Source: Halobacillus litoralis
Lineage (GTDB): Bacteria; Bacillota; Bacilli; Bacillales; Halobacillaceae
Assembly: GCF_004101865.1 (NCBI RefSeq)
Contig: NZ_CP026118.1
Location: forward strand, 3,985,001 to 4,049,000
Reading direction: 5' to 3'
DNA: 64,000 nucleotides
The notes below the pieces were generated by a model that was not told the origin of the DNA, did not search any database, and saw only the letters and a list, made by a program, of their open reading frames with translations. The first letter of the stretch is position 1, and the number at the start of each line of letters is the position of its first letter. The position numbers and the translations under genes are program-made. Of the stretch, positions 25,989 to 34,533 are shown one piece after another.

Positions 25989-26695
25989 TTCATGTGCTGA
26001 TTGTAGAAGATGATCCGATGGTCGCTGACTTGAATAAAAAATATGTGGAGCAAGTAGATGGGTTTCACCTTGCAGCTATGGCAGCCAATGTTGAAGAAGC
26101 TCTCAGATATTTAGATGAATATGATGTAGATTTAATCCTTCTTGACGTTTATATGCCTGGAAGGAACGGATTACAATTGCTTAAAGATCTTCGGGAAAAA
26201 GATGAACGAGTCGATGTTATTCTCATCACGGCTGCTTCGGAAAAAGAACAAATCCAAAAATCGCTGAGACTTGGCGCGGTTGATTATTTAATCAAACCTT
26301 TTGAGTTCGAGCGTCTTCAAGGAGCATTGATCAAATATAAAGAGAATTATGCCGTTTTTCAAGATAAAGAAAACGTAGGTCAGGATGAGATTGATCGAAT
26401 TTTCATCGCACAGGAGAATCGTCAAGAGAAAAACCGTATTCAGGTGCCGAAAGGTTTGACGCAAAATACACTGGAACTGATCTTACGTATCATCCGAAAG
26501 AAAGAGAATAGGGCGTTTTCAACCGATGAAATTGCGCAGGATACAGAGGTTTCACGAGTCTCTATACGGAAATATTTAAAGTTTTTAAAAGAGATAGACT
26601 TTCTGGAGGAGACACTGGTCTATGGAGTAGGTAGACCTGTTTATCAATATCAAATTAAAAATACGGATGATTTGGACCTCGAGTTCTATCATTAA
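25985..26695 (+). CDS. malR: response regulator, CitB/DcuR family, probable MalR
   Basis: 236 residues: receiver domain with acidic pocket (VEDD), phospho-acceptor Asp54 in LLDVYMPG, Thr/Lys switch (LITAAS, LIKPFEF), then a linker and a DcuR-type winged helix (STDEIAQDTEVSRVSIRKYLKFL). Cognate to the overlapping kinase. It would activate the malate symporter and malic enzyme downstream. A repeat element with a hairpin lies directly after the stop. Confidence 0.93.
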   Translation: MIHVLIVEDDPMVADLNKKYVEQVDGFHLAAMAANVEEALRYLDEYDVDLILLDVYMPGRNGLQLLKDLREKDERVDVILITAASEKEQIQKSLRLGAVDYLIKPFEFERLQGALIKYKENYAVFQDKENVGQDEIDRIFIAQENRQEKNRIQVPKGLTQNTLELILRIIRKKENRAFSTDEIAQDTEVSRVSIRKYLKFLKEIDFLEETLVYGVGRPVYQYQIKNTDDLDLEFYH

Positions 26696-26713
26696 AAAAG
26701 CGGCTGTTCCAGA

Positions 26714-27039
26714 GGCCAATGATGTAATGCAACTTTTTGAGTTATGTAACAAATATAGAAGCCGAGTCGGACGGTTTTATCGTCCAACTCGGCTTCTTTT
26801 ATTATTTCAATGAGACATTTGTATTTTATGACCTCGCCAAAGCTATGTGAATAGTCCAATTCAGCCTCGAGAGTATCTTCCATGTATTTATCCATCGTGC
26901 CTTCATTTACTGTTTAAAACATCTTGCGTAAAGATTCTGACCGGTTGCGCGGCCCTTCTTCACACCCACCGACAAGCGAATCGCGAGAAGCGGCAACAAA
27001 CATTAACAGCTCATCTAGATTGGAAGGGTTTTTTCAGCA
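26714..27039 (+). repeat. interspersed repeat copy 3
   Basis: Begins GGCCAATGATG, contains the TTTTTGAGTTATG motif and the hairpin GAAGCCGAG...CTCGGCTTC (26758-26796) 62 bases after the malR stop, where it can act as that operon's terminator, then a longer middle and CACCGACAAGCGAATCG ending at AGGGTTTTTTCAGC. It is the longest copy (326 bp). Between 26,696 and 27,170 the only other signal is the cre site. Confidence 0.78.
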
Positions 27040-27102
27040 AATTCCCTTACCAGGCTGCTTTTTTTAATTACAATAAAATCTTTACTTTCATATGATGGGC
27101 GG

Positions 27103-27116
27103 TTAAAGCGTTTTCA
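27103..27116 (+). promoter_or_regulatory. cre-like site before the malic enzyme gene
   Basis: TTAAAGCGTTTTCA matches nine of ten fixed positions of the CcpA consensus TGWNANCGNTNWCA, 55 bases before the malic enzyme start. It suggests catabolite repression by CcpA. Confidence 0.6.
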
Positions 27117-27170
27117 TTTATGGTGAAGTTATTACAGATGATTGAATTTTCTGGATTGGAGGTTCAGCAA

Positions 27171-28352
27171 ATGAGCAGAGAAAATCTTAGTGAAGAAACC
27201 ATCAATTTACATCGTGCGTTTAGAGGTAAAATCGAGGTGGCTAGTAAAGTACCTGTCAATACAGCAACAGATTTGAGTTTGATCTATACTCCAGGGGTTG
27301 CGGATATTTGTAAGGCAATTGCCGAGAACCCAAATGAAGCAGATGAGCTTACATCCAAAGGGAATATGGTAGCCATAGTGACCGATGGGACAGCCGTATT
27401 AGGATTAGGAGATATCGGTCCGAAAGCAGCAATCCCAGTTATGGAAGGAAAAAGTCTTCTTTTTAAGAAATTCGCCGGAATTGATGCTTTCCCTTTATGC
27501 CTGGATACCCAAAATACAGAAGAAATAATTTCTACTATAAAAGCATTAGCACCGACGTTTTCAGGTATAAACCTTGAGGACATCTCCGCTCCAAGATGCT
27601 TTGAAATTGAAGAAAGACTAAAAAAGGAACTCGATATCCCTGTCTTTCACGACGATCAACATGGAACAGCTATTGTCGTTTTAGCTGCTCTAATGAACGC
27701 ATTAAAAATCGTCAACAAACAAAAGAGTGATACAAAGGTTGTGATCAATGGCGCAGGTGCTGCTGGAATCGCAATTGCAGATTTGCTATTGTACGCAGGT
27801 TTCGTGGATGTGAACCTTGTAAGTCTGGAAGGCGTGTTGAGAAAGGGAGAAACCTGGATGAATCCAAGACAAGCATCTATGGCGGAAAAGACCAATTTGA
27901 ACGGGATCCGCGGTGGATTGGAAGAGGTCATTACTGGAGCAGATATTTTTATCGGCGTGTCCGCACCAGGTGTGCTGAGTAAAGAGCAGGTGAAAATGAT
28001 GAGAAAAGATGCGATTATTTTCGCTATGGCGAACCCGGTGCCGGAAATTTATCCGGAAGAGGCATTGGAGGCAGGAGCGGTAGTAGTCGGGACAGGGCGT
28101 TCGGATTATCCTAACCAGATTAATAATCTGCTGGCTTTTCCCGGAATTTTTAAGGGGGCCATTCATAGTAGAGTGAGAGACATTACGATTGATATGAAGA
28201 TAGCAGCAGCTGAAGGAATCGCCAAAGTCATCTCTGAGGAAGAGTTATCTCCAGAGTACGTAATACCTAGTGCGCTTAATCAAAAGGTTGCACAGACAGT
28301 AGCCGAGGCTATTGAACAAACAGTCAATGAAAAAGAAGAGTGCTTAGTTTAA
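27171..28352 (+). CDS. malic enzyme (NAD(P)-dependent, decarboxylating)
   Basis: Converts L-malate to pyruvate and CO2. The 393-residue length and the motifs SLIYTPGVA, DGTAVLGLGDIGP, DDQHGTAIV and an N(G)AGAAGIAIA Rossmann turn place it with the short bacterial malic enzymes such as YtsJ. Lys and Asp of the catalytic set lie in GKSLLFKKFAGIDAF and NLEDISAP. ATG 27171 follows GGAGG by eight bases; the frame is open 17 codons further but without such a site. Precedes the malate symporter gene by 40 bases. Confidence 0.95.
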   Translation: MSRENLSEETINLHRAFRGKIEVASKVPVNTATDLSLIYTPGVADICKAIAENPNEADELTSKGNMVAIVTDGTAVLGLGDIGPKAAIPVMEGKSLLFKKFAGIDAFPLCLDTQNTEEIISTIKALAPTFSGINLEDISAPRCFEIEERLKKELDIPVFHDDQHGTAIVVLAALMNALKIVNKQKSDTKVVINGAGAAGIAIADLLLYAGFVDVNLVSLEGVLRKGETWMNPRQASMAEKTNLNGIRGGLEEVITGADIFIGVSAPGVLSKEQVKMMRKDAIIFAMANPVPEIYPEEALEAGAVVVGTGRSDYPNQINNLLAFPGIFKGAIHSRVRDITIDMKIAAAEGIAKVISEEELSPEYVIPSALNQKVAQTVAEAIEQTVNEKEECLV

Positions 28353-28392
28353 CGCTGAGCATTCTCTATTTAATATAAAAAGGAGAGATTAT

Positions 28393-29721
28393 ATGTCCAG
28401 TTCAGCAGAGAGAGTTCATACAGAACAGCCCGCAGAGCAAAATATCACATTAATTTCCAACAAAAAGAAAGCGATTACAATATTTGGTCTTCCTCTTATG
28501 TGGTTTTTAGGGATTACAGTTCTTACATTAGTGAGTATGTACACAGGAAACTTACCTGGTGGCATGCTTGGAAGTCTTCTCATTATGATGGTTCTCGGTG
28601 AGCTCTTTGGATGGATCGGAGATCACACACCTGTATTAAAGACCTATCTGGGAGGTGGTGCCATTCTCGCCATCTTTGGAGCTGCGTATATGGTGTACGC
28701 TGGTTTAATTCCGGGTGAAACGGTTACAATGGTCAATGATTTCATGAAAGATGGGGCATTTTTGAATTTCTATATTGCCGCTTTAATTACAGGAAGCATT
28801 TTAGGAATGAATAAAAAGATTTTAGTTAAAGTCGGTCTCAAATACTTCTTACCGATTTTCGGTGCGGTAATTGGTGCTATGGCTGTTGCTGCCTTATTTG
28901 GTGCGATCGTCGGGTTTTCTCTAAGAGACGCCGTCCTGGTTATTACCATGCCTATTATGGGCGGCGGAATGGGGGCAGGTGCCGTACCTATGAGCCAGAT
29001 TTATAGTGAGTTAATGGGGAATGAACCGAGTTACTATATTTCAATGCTCGTTCCAGCGTTAGCCCTGGGTAATGTTTTTGCAATTATTATTGCAAGCATG
29101 CTCAATATCCTCGGAAAAAAAGTACCTTCCTTAACTGGGAATGGTCAACTACTGAAAGGTTTTGAATACAAAGAAGAGAAACCATCCTTCGACATTGGAA
29201 AGATGGGAATCGGTTTAATGGTTGCAATTCTGTTCTTTACCATCGGAACATTATTAGCTGGGTTTATCCCGCTTCATGCTTATGCTCTGATGATCATAAT
29301 CGTAGCTGCTGCTAAAATTGCTGGTGTTATACCTGAAAGTGTCTTAGATGGAGCGAATCAGTGGTATAAATTTGTAGCAAAAAACTGGACACTCGCTCTC
29401 CTGTTCGGAATCGGGATTGCTTACACTGACTTAGGTACAGTCCTTGAAGCCTTAACAGTTCAATACATTGTAACTGTTCTCGGTGTAGTGGTGGGAGCGG
29501 TGCTCGGAGCGGGGCTGCTCGGTAAGCTGGTCGGCTTTTACCCAATCGAATCAGCCATTACAGCCGGATTGTGTATGGCCAACATGGGTGGTACAGGAGA
29601 TGTAGCTGTGCTATCATCCTCAAGAAGAATGGAGCTTATGCCGTTTGCTCAGATTTCCTCACGCTTAGGAGGGGCTATCATCCTACTCCTGGCAGGGTTG
29701 CTTATCCCGTTCCTGATATAA
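28393..29721 (+). CDS. maeN: 2-hydroxycarboxylate:Na+ symporter, probable malate transporter
   Basis: 442 residues with about 11 membrane segments and the two family reentrant motifs, GGGMGAGAVPMS in the first half and GGTGDVAVLSSSRRMELMPF in the second. These define the 2HCT family (CitS, CimH, MaeN). The final RLGG segment carries the arginine that binds the substrate carboxylate. Coupling to the malic enzyme and MalKR-like system supports malate. Start ATG follows AAAAGGAGAG. Ends with a terminator. Confidence 0.93.
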   Translation: MSSSAERVHTEQPAEQNITLISNKKKAITIFGLPLMWFLGITVLTLVSMYTGNLPGGMLGSLLIMMVLGELFGWIGDHTPVLKTYLGGGAILAIFGAAYMVYAGLIPGETVTMVNDFMKDGAFLNFYIAALITGSILGMNKKILVKVGLKYFLPIFGAVIGAMAVAALFGAIVGFSLRDAVLVITMPIMGGGMGAGAVPMSQIYSELMGNEPSYYISMLVPALALGNVFAIIIASMLNILGKKVPSLTGNGQLLKGFEYKEEKPSFDIGKMGIGLMVAILFFTIGTLLAGFIPLHAYALMIIIVAAAKIAGVIPESVLDGANQWYKFVAKNWTLALLFGIGIAYTDLGTVLEALTVQYIVTVLGVVVGAVLGAGLLGKLVGFYPIESAITAGLCMANMGGTGDVAVLSSSRRMELMPFAQISSRLGGAIILLLAGLLIPFLI

Positions 29722-29726
29722 AGAAA

Positions 29727-29765
29727 CAAAAGGTCCATCTTCAATGTTTGAAGATGGACCTTTTG
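29727..29765 (+). terminator. terminator of the malate operon
   Basis: CAAAAGGTCCATCTTCAA (29727-29744) pairs with TTGAAGATGGACCTTTTG (29748-29765), a perfect 18-bp stem with a three-base loop. Confidence 0.85.
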
Positions 29766-29906
29766 CTTATGTACACTCGGTAAATTCAGTTACTGTTCCT
29801 CCTTCGCTATTGCCTCAGTGACGGGAAACCAAGTATGGTGAAAGCCAAAACAGACATTAAGGAATCAAAAGAATGGTCAAATCATGACATCAAAGCAGGC
29901 TTTTTT

Positions 29907-29914
29907 CATACAAT
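29907..29914 (+). promoter_or_regulatory. possible SigE -10 element for cwlJ
   Basis: CATACAAT matches the sporulation sigma-E -10 consensus, and cwlJ is under sigma-E in Bacillus subtilis. The -35 region is not convincing and the leader would be only about 12 bases, so this is tentative. Confidence 0.35.
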
Positions 29915-29932
29915 ATTTTTGGGGTGAAAAAT

Positions 29933-30370
29933 ATGCCAAGAGTAAAGTACACAGATTCAGATGTTGCCTTGATGGCAAGGATGATGAGAGCAGAAGCCGA
30001 GGGTGAAGGAAAACTGGGCATGTTATTTGTAGGGAATGTGATTGTTAACCGCGCTAGCGCAGATTGTTTAGACTTTAGAGATATAAGGACCATTTCTGAT
30101 GTTATTTATCAAGTGCAGGGAGGAAATTATTCCTTTGAAGCAGTTCAGAAAGGGAATCTTTTCTATAACAGAGCGAGATCTGTTGAAAAAAGATTAGCAG
30201 AGAAAAATTTAAAATATTGGAGACAGCACCCGGCTAAATATGGTTTATGGTATTTTAATCCATCTGGTTCATGTCCTCCGACTTGGTATGGGCAGACATT
30301 CTCTGGTCAATATAAGAATCATTGTTATTATGAACCAGCTGCTGGCACATGTGCCAGTGTTTACACCTGA
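29933..30370 (+). CDS. cwlJ: spore cortex-lytic cell wall hydrolase CwlJ
   Basis: Hydrolyses spore-cortex peptidoglycan during germination. The 145-residue protein is one hydrolase_2 (SleB/CwlJ) domain with no signal peptide, as CwlJ should be: LMARMMRAEAEGEGKLGMLFVGNVIVNR, SFEAVQKGNLF, AKYGLWYFNPSG and closing YYEPAAGTCASVY. ATG 29933 follows GGGGTG. In many Bacilli gerQ follows cwlJ; here it does not. Downstream hairpins end the transcript. Confidence 0.95.
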   Translation: MPRVKYTDSDVALMARMMRAEAEGEGKLGMLFVGNVIVNRASADCLDFRDIRTISDVIYQVQGGNYSFEAVQKGNLFYNRARSVEKRLAEKNLKYWRQHPAKYGLWYFNPSGSCPPTWYGQTFSGQYKNHCYYEPAAGTCASVYT

Positions 30371-30471
30371 GGTCGATTTTTCGAGTTTGAGTGGGGGATT
30401 CCGGCAGCGGAATGGCCCTTTTACATATTTGAAATCTAGTTAAAATACAGAGATGATTAAGCATATAGAAA

Positions 30472-30520
30472 AAGGACTCCGCATCCAAAAAATGAATTAT
30501 TGTCTGGATGCGGAGGTCTT
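30472..30520. terminator. long inverted repeat between cwlJ and SGNH gene
   Basis: AAGGACTCCGCATCCA pairs with TGGATGCGGAGGTCTT. A T-run follows only on the minus strand (TTTTTCTATA), so as a terminator it favours minus-strand transcripts; a weaker hairpin ATTCCG-GCAG-CGGAAT at 30,400-30,420 is nearer the cwlJ stop. Confidence 0.5.
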
Positions 30521-30653
30521 CATATATTTCATAAGAATATATCAACATTCTATCATGTCATAAACAGGTGTTTCTTCCTTATTTGACCCCACTGAAAAAG
30601 GTTTGATTAAGGGAGTGGCAGGGAAAGGAAGCTCATAGTCGGAGGTGCAACTT

Positions 30654-31358
30654 ATGAGAAAACAGAAAAAGTGGTCGATCGCTGCAATCATCATCATAAC
30701 CATCGCCATCGGTCTTTTCAGTTTCCAATCCACGATGTTCAGTCAAAAAGAAGAACGGATCGTGGCATTAGGTGACTCGCTTACGTTTGGAGTAGGTGAC
30801 CAAAGTGGCAATGGCTATGTCGAGAATCTCGATCAATGGCTGGACGAGCATCATGAAAGGAAAGTAACAGTAGATAATTACGCCATCCCTGATCAACAAA
30901 CAGATGGTATGTTAGGTCAAATGAATGAGGCAGCCGTTTTGAAATCTATTGAAAAAGCGGACTATATATTATTATTTATAGGGACCAATGATGTAATAAA
31001 GAGCAATGGTGGAGATTTGACGGAAATTCGTAAAGACCAGATCGCCAAAGGAGAGAAGGATTATGAGAAGAATCTGAAAAAAATCATGGATACCGTACGG
31101 GAAGAGAATCCTGATGCCCCGATATTGTTCCTGGGACTATACAGCCCTTATCCAGATCATGAAAAAATCAATACGATCATCAACAATTGGAACGAGAACA
31201 GTCGTAAATTGATCGATGGGTACGACAATGTCCACTATATAAAAACAAAGGACCTTTTCGAAGAAAAATCAAGGAAGCACTTCAGTGATGCGCTTCACTT
31301 GAATGAGCAAGGTTATGAGCGATTGACGAAAAGGATTCTTGATGAATATGACTTTTAG
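30654..31358 (+). CDS. secreted/membrane-anchored SGNH (GDSL) hydrolase, YpmR-like
   Basis: 234 residues. An N-terminal signal anchor (7-25) precedes an SGNH domain with block I VALGDSLTFGVG (Ser42), block III GTNDV and block V DALHLNEQGY, whose Asp and His complete the triad. Such lipases/acyl-esterases act outside the membrane. ATG 30654 follows GGAGGTG. Single gene. Confidence 0.9.
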   Translation: MRKQKKWSIAAIIIITIAIGLFSFQSTMFSQKEERIVALGDSLTFGVGDQSGNGYVENLDQWLDEHHERKVTVDNYAIPDQQTDGMLGQMNEAAVLKSIEKADYILLFIGTNDVIKSNGGDLTEIRKDQIAKGEKDYEKNLKKIMDTVREENPDAPILFLGLYSPYPDHEKINTIINNWNENSRKLIDGYDNVHYIKTKDLFEEKSRKHFSDALHLNEQGYERLTKRILDEYDF

Positions 31359-31436
31359 TGACTCATGGTTCGATATTCCGGAAGCCCACGAAGCAGTTCA
31401 GCAGGTGTGTGGGATGAAGTAATAAAACTTTCATGT

Positions 31437-31479
31437 GGAGAGGCGGGTGGAAAGCGGAATAACTTCCTCCCCCCTCTCC
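31437..31479 (+). terminator. terminator after SGNH hydrolase
   Basis: GGAGAGGCGGG pairs with CCCCCCTCTCC, followed by TTTATTG. Confidence 0.6.
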
Positions 31480-31542
31480 TTTATTGATGGATCAGGAAAA
31501 TGGTGGAGGCTTCAAATATTATTCATTGAAGATATAAAAAAC

Positions 31543-31572
31543 CGGGCTGTTCATAGCATGAACCAGCGCCCG
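31543..31572 (-). terminator. terminator of the crcB pair
   Basis: On the minus strand CGGGC-gctg-GTTCAT pairs with ATGAAC-a-GCCCG and is followed by GTTTTTTATA. The left arm lies in the last codons of the downstream crcB. Confidence 0.75.
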
Positions 31573-31922
31573 AGTTTAAATCCTGTATAAGCAAGACAGA
31601 TCCCAAAGAAATAGCTTGCCAGAACATAATAGATAAAGCCTTTCCAACGTTTGTTAATATGTAGTTGAATAGCTTCAAGTTTGAATGTGGAAAATGTCGT
31701 GAAAGCACCGAGAATTCCGGTCCCACATAGGAGAAACCACGTTTTGGTGAGGTCCAACCCGATAAGTATACCTAATAAAAACGAACCTGCTATATTGACG
31801 ATTAAAGTGGCGGTCGGGAGTGTGGAGGATTTGCGATTTTCTATCCACCGACTGACGGCATACCGAAGAATGGCCCCACAGAAACCGCCCAGGCCGACGA
31901 GCAGCAGTTTGAAGATCAGCAT
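31551..31922 (-). CDS. crcB: fluoride channel subunit CrcB/FluC (second copy)
   Basis: A 123-residue, four-helix protein with the Fluc signatures GGFCGAILRY, TLIVNIAGSFLLG and GAFTTFSTFKLE. Fluc dimers export fluoride; Bacilli often carry two genes whose products form a heterodimer. The gene overlaps its upstream partner by seven bases. No fluoride riboswitch is visible upstream of the pair. Confidence 0.95.
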   Translation of the reverse strand: MLIFKLLLVGLGGFCGAILRYAVSRWIENRKSSTLPTATLIVNIAGSFLLGILIGLDLTKTWFLLCGTGILGAFTTFSTFKLEAIQLHINKRWKGFIYYVLASYFFGICLAYTGFKLGRWFML

Positions 31923-32296
31923 GCAGCATTCCTCCTTTTACCGAAATGGAAGCCGAGCAAAGATAGTACTAAGCCGCCGCCAATACTTATGAATACATAT
32001 AGCGAGCTGAGGAAGAGGTCACCTCTTTCATAAAGTAAAACAGCATCCATGCTGAGGGTAGAAAAAGTGGTATAAGATCCCACAAGTCCTGTTCCAAGAG
32101 CTGCTTTCCATTCAGCTGAAAGTGCATATCTCTCTACCAGACCAATGGTGAACCAGGCAAGAATGAAGCTGCCGCTCAAGTTTACGGCAAGAGTGGAATA
32201 GGGAAACCATTGATCTGGACCAGTCAATAAGACACCCACCAAATACCTAAGTGATGCCCCGATGAATCCACCGATTCCGACATACAGATAAATCAT
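31916..32296 (-). CDS. crcB: fluoride channel subunit CrcB/FluC (first copy)
   Basis: 126 residues with GGFIGASLRY, TLAVNLSGSFILA and GSYTTFSTLSMD and four membrane helices. First gene of the two-gene crcB operon; ATG follows TAGGAGG and a TATAAT lies about 40 bases further upstream on the minus strand. Heterodimer formation with the next gene product is inferred from the pairing. Confidence 0.95.
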   Translation of the reverse strand: MIYLYVGIGGFIGASLRYLVGVLLTGPDQWFPYSTLAVNLSGSFILAWFTIGLVERYALSAEWKAALGTGLVGSYTTFSTLSMDAVLLYERGDLFLSSLYVFISIGGGLVLSLLGFHFGKRRNAAC

Positions 32297-32426
32297 TCCA
32301 AAAACCTCCTACGTATCTAATCGATATTATAATGACTTTTGAAGTAATTTGAAAGGAATGCTTTTTTTACGTGGCAAGAAGCCTTATAATTTACATAACA
32401 AGCAACATAATGAAAGAGGGTTACGA

Positions 32427-33566
32427 ATGGTTGTCAAGATTTTAAAAAACATGGATTTCTCAATTTTATTCGCGGTTTTGGCCCTGTCCGCTTTCGGTAC
32501 TGTCATGGTGTACAGTGCAAGTATGGTCAGTGGCGTCATGGTCTATGACGTAACCCCTGAATACTTTTTCAAAAAGCAACTCTTTTCTTGGGCACTCGGA
32601 CTAGTGGCGTTGTTTGCCGGGATTATCATACCTTACAAAAATTATCGGAAATTATTCAAACTGATTTTGCTCGTAACCGTCATTTTATTGATTCTTGTAT
32701 TTGTCATTGGACAAACATCAAACAATGCCCAATCATGGATCACCCTCCCATTGATCGGTCAATTTCAGCCGGCTGAAGTGGCGAAGATGGCGTTGATCAT
32801 TTATTTGGCTGCCATCTATACAAAAAAGAAATCCTATATCGAGGATTTCACGCGTGGGCTGTTACCTCCGATCATCATTACAATGGCGATAGTAGCCATG
32901 ATTTTCAAACAACCGGATTTAGGGACGGCTGTCATCGCTCTTGCGGTATCCGGACTGATTATTATGTCCAGCGGCTTGAAGCGCACCCATTTGTTTTTCA
33001 TGATCAGCTTAGCTGTGATCACTTCCTTTGTTTTGTATAACTTCGGGTTGAGTGAAGAACAATTGTCACGATTCGATGGAGCTTATCAGCCGTTTCAATA
33101 TGCCGATGACTCCGGATATCAGCTGATCAATTCTTACCTTGCTATACATAATGGAGGATTGATCGGGACAGGCCTCGGAGCAGGTGTGCAGAAACTTGGT
33201 TATCTGCCTGAAGCGCACACCGACTTCATCATGGCTGTCATCGCAGAGGAACTTGGTTTCATTGGAGTGGCCGTGGTTCTTGGATTGCTGGCCTTGATTG
33301 TGTTGCGTGGCTTCGTAGTCAGTATGCACAGTCATGACAACTTCGGTCGCTTACTATGTATCGGTGTTGCAGGTTTGATCGGTATTCAAGCAATCATCAA
33401 CCTCGGCGGTCTGACTGGCCTGATTCCGCTGACTGGTGTCCCTTTGCCTTTCGTCAGCTTTGGTGGAACGTCCCTACTCATGATGATGTTTTCGGCAGGG
33501 ATATTAATCAACGTTCATGCCGTATCACGCATAAGAAAAGTGCAGCAGGAACAACAGGCTGCCTAG
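32427..33566 (+). CDS. FtsW/RodA/SpoVE (SEDS) family peptidoglycan glycosyltransferase
   Basis: 379 residues with about ten membrane helices. SEDS marks are FQPAEVAKMALIIYLA (usually QPSE), a KQPDLGTA loop, the large extracellular loop with YQLINSYLAIHNGGLIGTGLG, the segment PEAHTDFIMAVIAEELGF and the terminal VPLPFVSFGGTSL. It polymerises lipid II with a class b PBP. Which of FtsW, RodA or SpoVE it replaces cannot be told; no PBP or cell-division gene is adjacent. ATG 32427 follows AAGAGGG; 26 upstream in-frame codons are probably not translated. Confidence 0.9.
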   Translation: MVVKILKNMDFSILFAVLALSAFGTVMVYSASMVSGVMVYDVTPEYFFKKQLFSWALGLVALFAGIIIPYKNYRKLFKLILLVTVILLILVFVIGQTSNNAQSWITLPLIGQFQPAEVAKMALIIYLAAIYTKKKSYIEDFTRGLLPPIIITMAIVAMIFKQPDLGTAVIALAVSGLIIMSSGLKRTHLFFMISLAVITSFVLYNFGLSEEQLSRFDGAYQPFQYADDSGYQLINSYLAIHNGGLIGTGLGAGVQKLGYLPEAHTDFIMAVIAEELGFIGVAVVLGLLALIVLRGFVVSMHSHDNFGRLLCIGVAGLIGIQAIINLGGLTGLIPLTGVPLPFVSFGGTSLLMMMFSAGILINVHAVSRIRKVQQEQQAA

Positions 33567-33586
33567 AAACGTCCCTCCTCCGGGAA

Positions 33587-33791
33587 GGTCACTTAAAAAC
33601 CCTTCCCACCCTAGAGGAACTGTCAATGTTTTTTTGTTACAGAACCCATCTGAAAAGAGTGATTTTCTTTGATTTAAAAACAAAGAAAATCACTCTTTTT
33701 TCTTGTACACTGAAAGAAGCCGTTTTGGACGATATATCGTTCAAAACGGCTTCTTTATTTGATACATAACCCAAATGTTGTCTTCCCACGG
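33587..33791 (-). repeat. interspersed repeat copy 4, degenerate
   Basis: Starts GGTCACTTAAAAACCCTTC, corresponding to GGCCACTGAAAAACCCTTC of copy 1, and ends with TTTGATACATAACCC near 33,770-33,791. The middle lacks the ACCGACAAGCG module and instead has a separate 19-bp hairpin. The second hairpin (33716-33753) is a near-perfect 38-bp palindrome GAAGCCGTTTTG...CAAAACGGCTTC: its arms differ from the other copies on both sides yet still pair. From 33,792 to 33,953 I see nothing supportable. Confidence 0.7.
33653..33699 (+). terminator. 19-bp perfect hairpin after the SEDS gene
   Basis: AAAAGAGTGATTTTCTTTG (33653-33671) pairs with CAAAGAAAATCACTCTTTT (33681-33699), followed by TTTCTTG. Confidence 0.8.
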
Positions 33792-33953
33792 GGGTGGCTT
33801 TTTTTCTTTTTATAGAAACCCATCATTCAATTTATGAGCAAGCAGATTTTCCAACTTAAACAGTACTGTTCATATTTTTCTTCATCAAGTGAAACCTGAA
33901 GCTTATTGATTCGTAAAGGAAAGGAAGAAGATTCTGACAAAAGGAGGGGAAGG

Positions 33954-34070
33954 ATGAATTTACTAATCGCTATATTGATGATTGTCGCCCCTGCAATGTT
34001 TCTGATTTACTGGGGACAGTCCGGTTATGATCATGGAGGAAAGAAAGATACGCATGATGATGAATCGTAA
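33954..34070 (+). CDS. 38-residue single-helix membrane peptide
   Basis: ATG 33954 follows AAGGAGGGG, a near-ideal ribosome site. Residues 3-20 form a membrane helix (LLIAILMIVAPAMFLIYW) and the tail is charged and rich in His, Asp and Lys. It overlaps the start of the next gene by 17 bases. Too short for ordinary gene calling; function is unknown. Confidence 0.6.
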   Translation: MNLLIAILMIVAPAMFLIYWGQSGYDHGGKKDTHDDES

Positions 34071-34533
34071 GGGAAAGCCATTGTATATGAAAATCCTCAT
34101 TGCCGCACTTATTATTGCATTGTTTTTTTCAGTGAAAACATGGAATGACAATCGTGAGCGCAGTTTGGGGGAGTTAGTGAATTATGATGAAGAGAAGTTT
34201 GCAGGATTAGGATTTACACAAAATAGAAATCAAATTCCGGAAGGGCAAGGATTTCAATGGTGGACCTCAAATGAGGAGGCTGCCAAAGAGCTTGATGAAT
34301 TTTTCAGTCAGTACAATGTGAAAAAAATATCTGAAGAGCATTATAACAAGCGCTTGAATAAAGAACCCACATTCCAATACGAAATCCAGCTCAGGGATTC
34401 AAATCCTATCCTTGTTCATGGTATGGCAACGAGGATTCATATCCTGGTCGGTCATTACTATGAAGTTACAAATGGCCCGATTGATAGAGAGTGGCTTGTT
34501 CAATTCAGTAAGAAATATGGTGAAAGTTCATGA
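34054..34533 (+). CDS. hypothetical protein with N-terminal membrane anchor, about 159 aa
   Basis: Three consecutive ATGs at 34054-34062 could start it; I use the first. After MNRKGKPLYM a helix (KILIAALIIALFFSV) anchors a soluble domain with FTQNRNQIPEGQGFQWWTS and a strand-rich C-terminus. No family is recognised. Overlaps the preceding 38-residue gene, and its stop overlaps the next start (ATGA), so three small genes form one unit. Confidence 0.65.
   Translation: MMMNRKGKPLYMKILIAALIIALFFSVKTWNDNRERSLGELVNYDEEKFAGLGFTQNRNQIPEGQGFQWWTSNEEAAKELDEFFSQYNVKKISEEHYNKRLNKEPTFQYEIQLRDSNPILVHGMATRIHILVGHYYEVTNGPIDREWLVQFSKKYGESS

Noticed and set aside
32297-32426. Fluoride riboswitch before the crcB pair
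   Set aside because: None of the conserved crcB-motif blocks are present in the leader, which is only about 50 bases.
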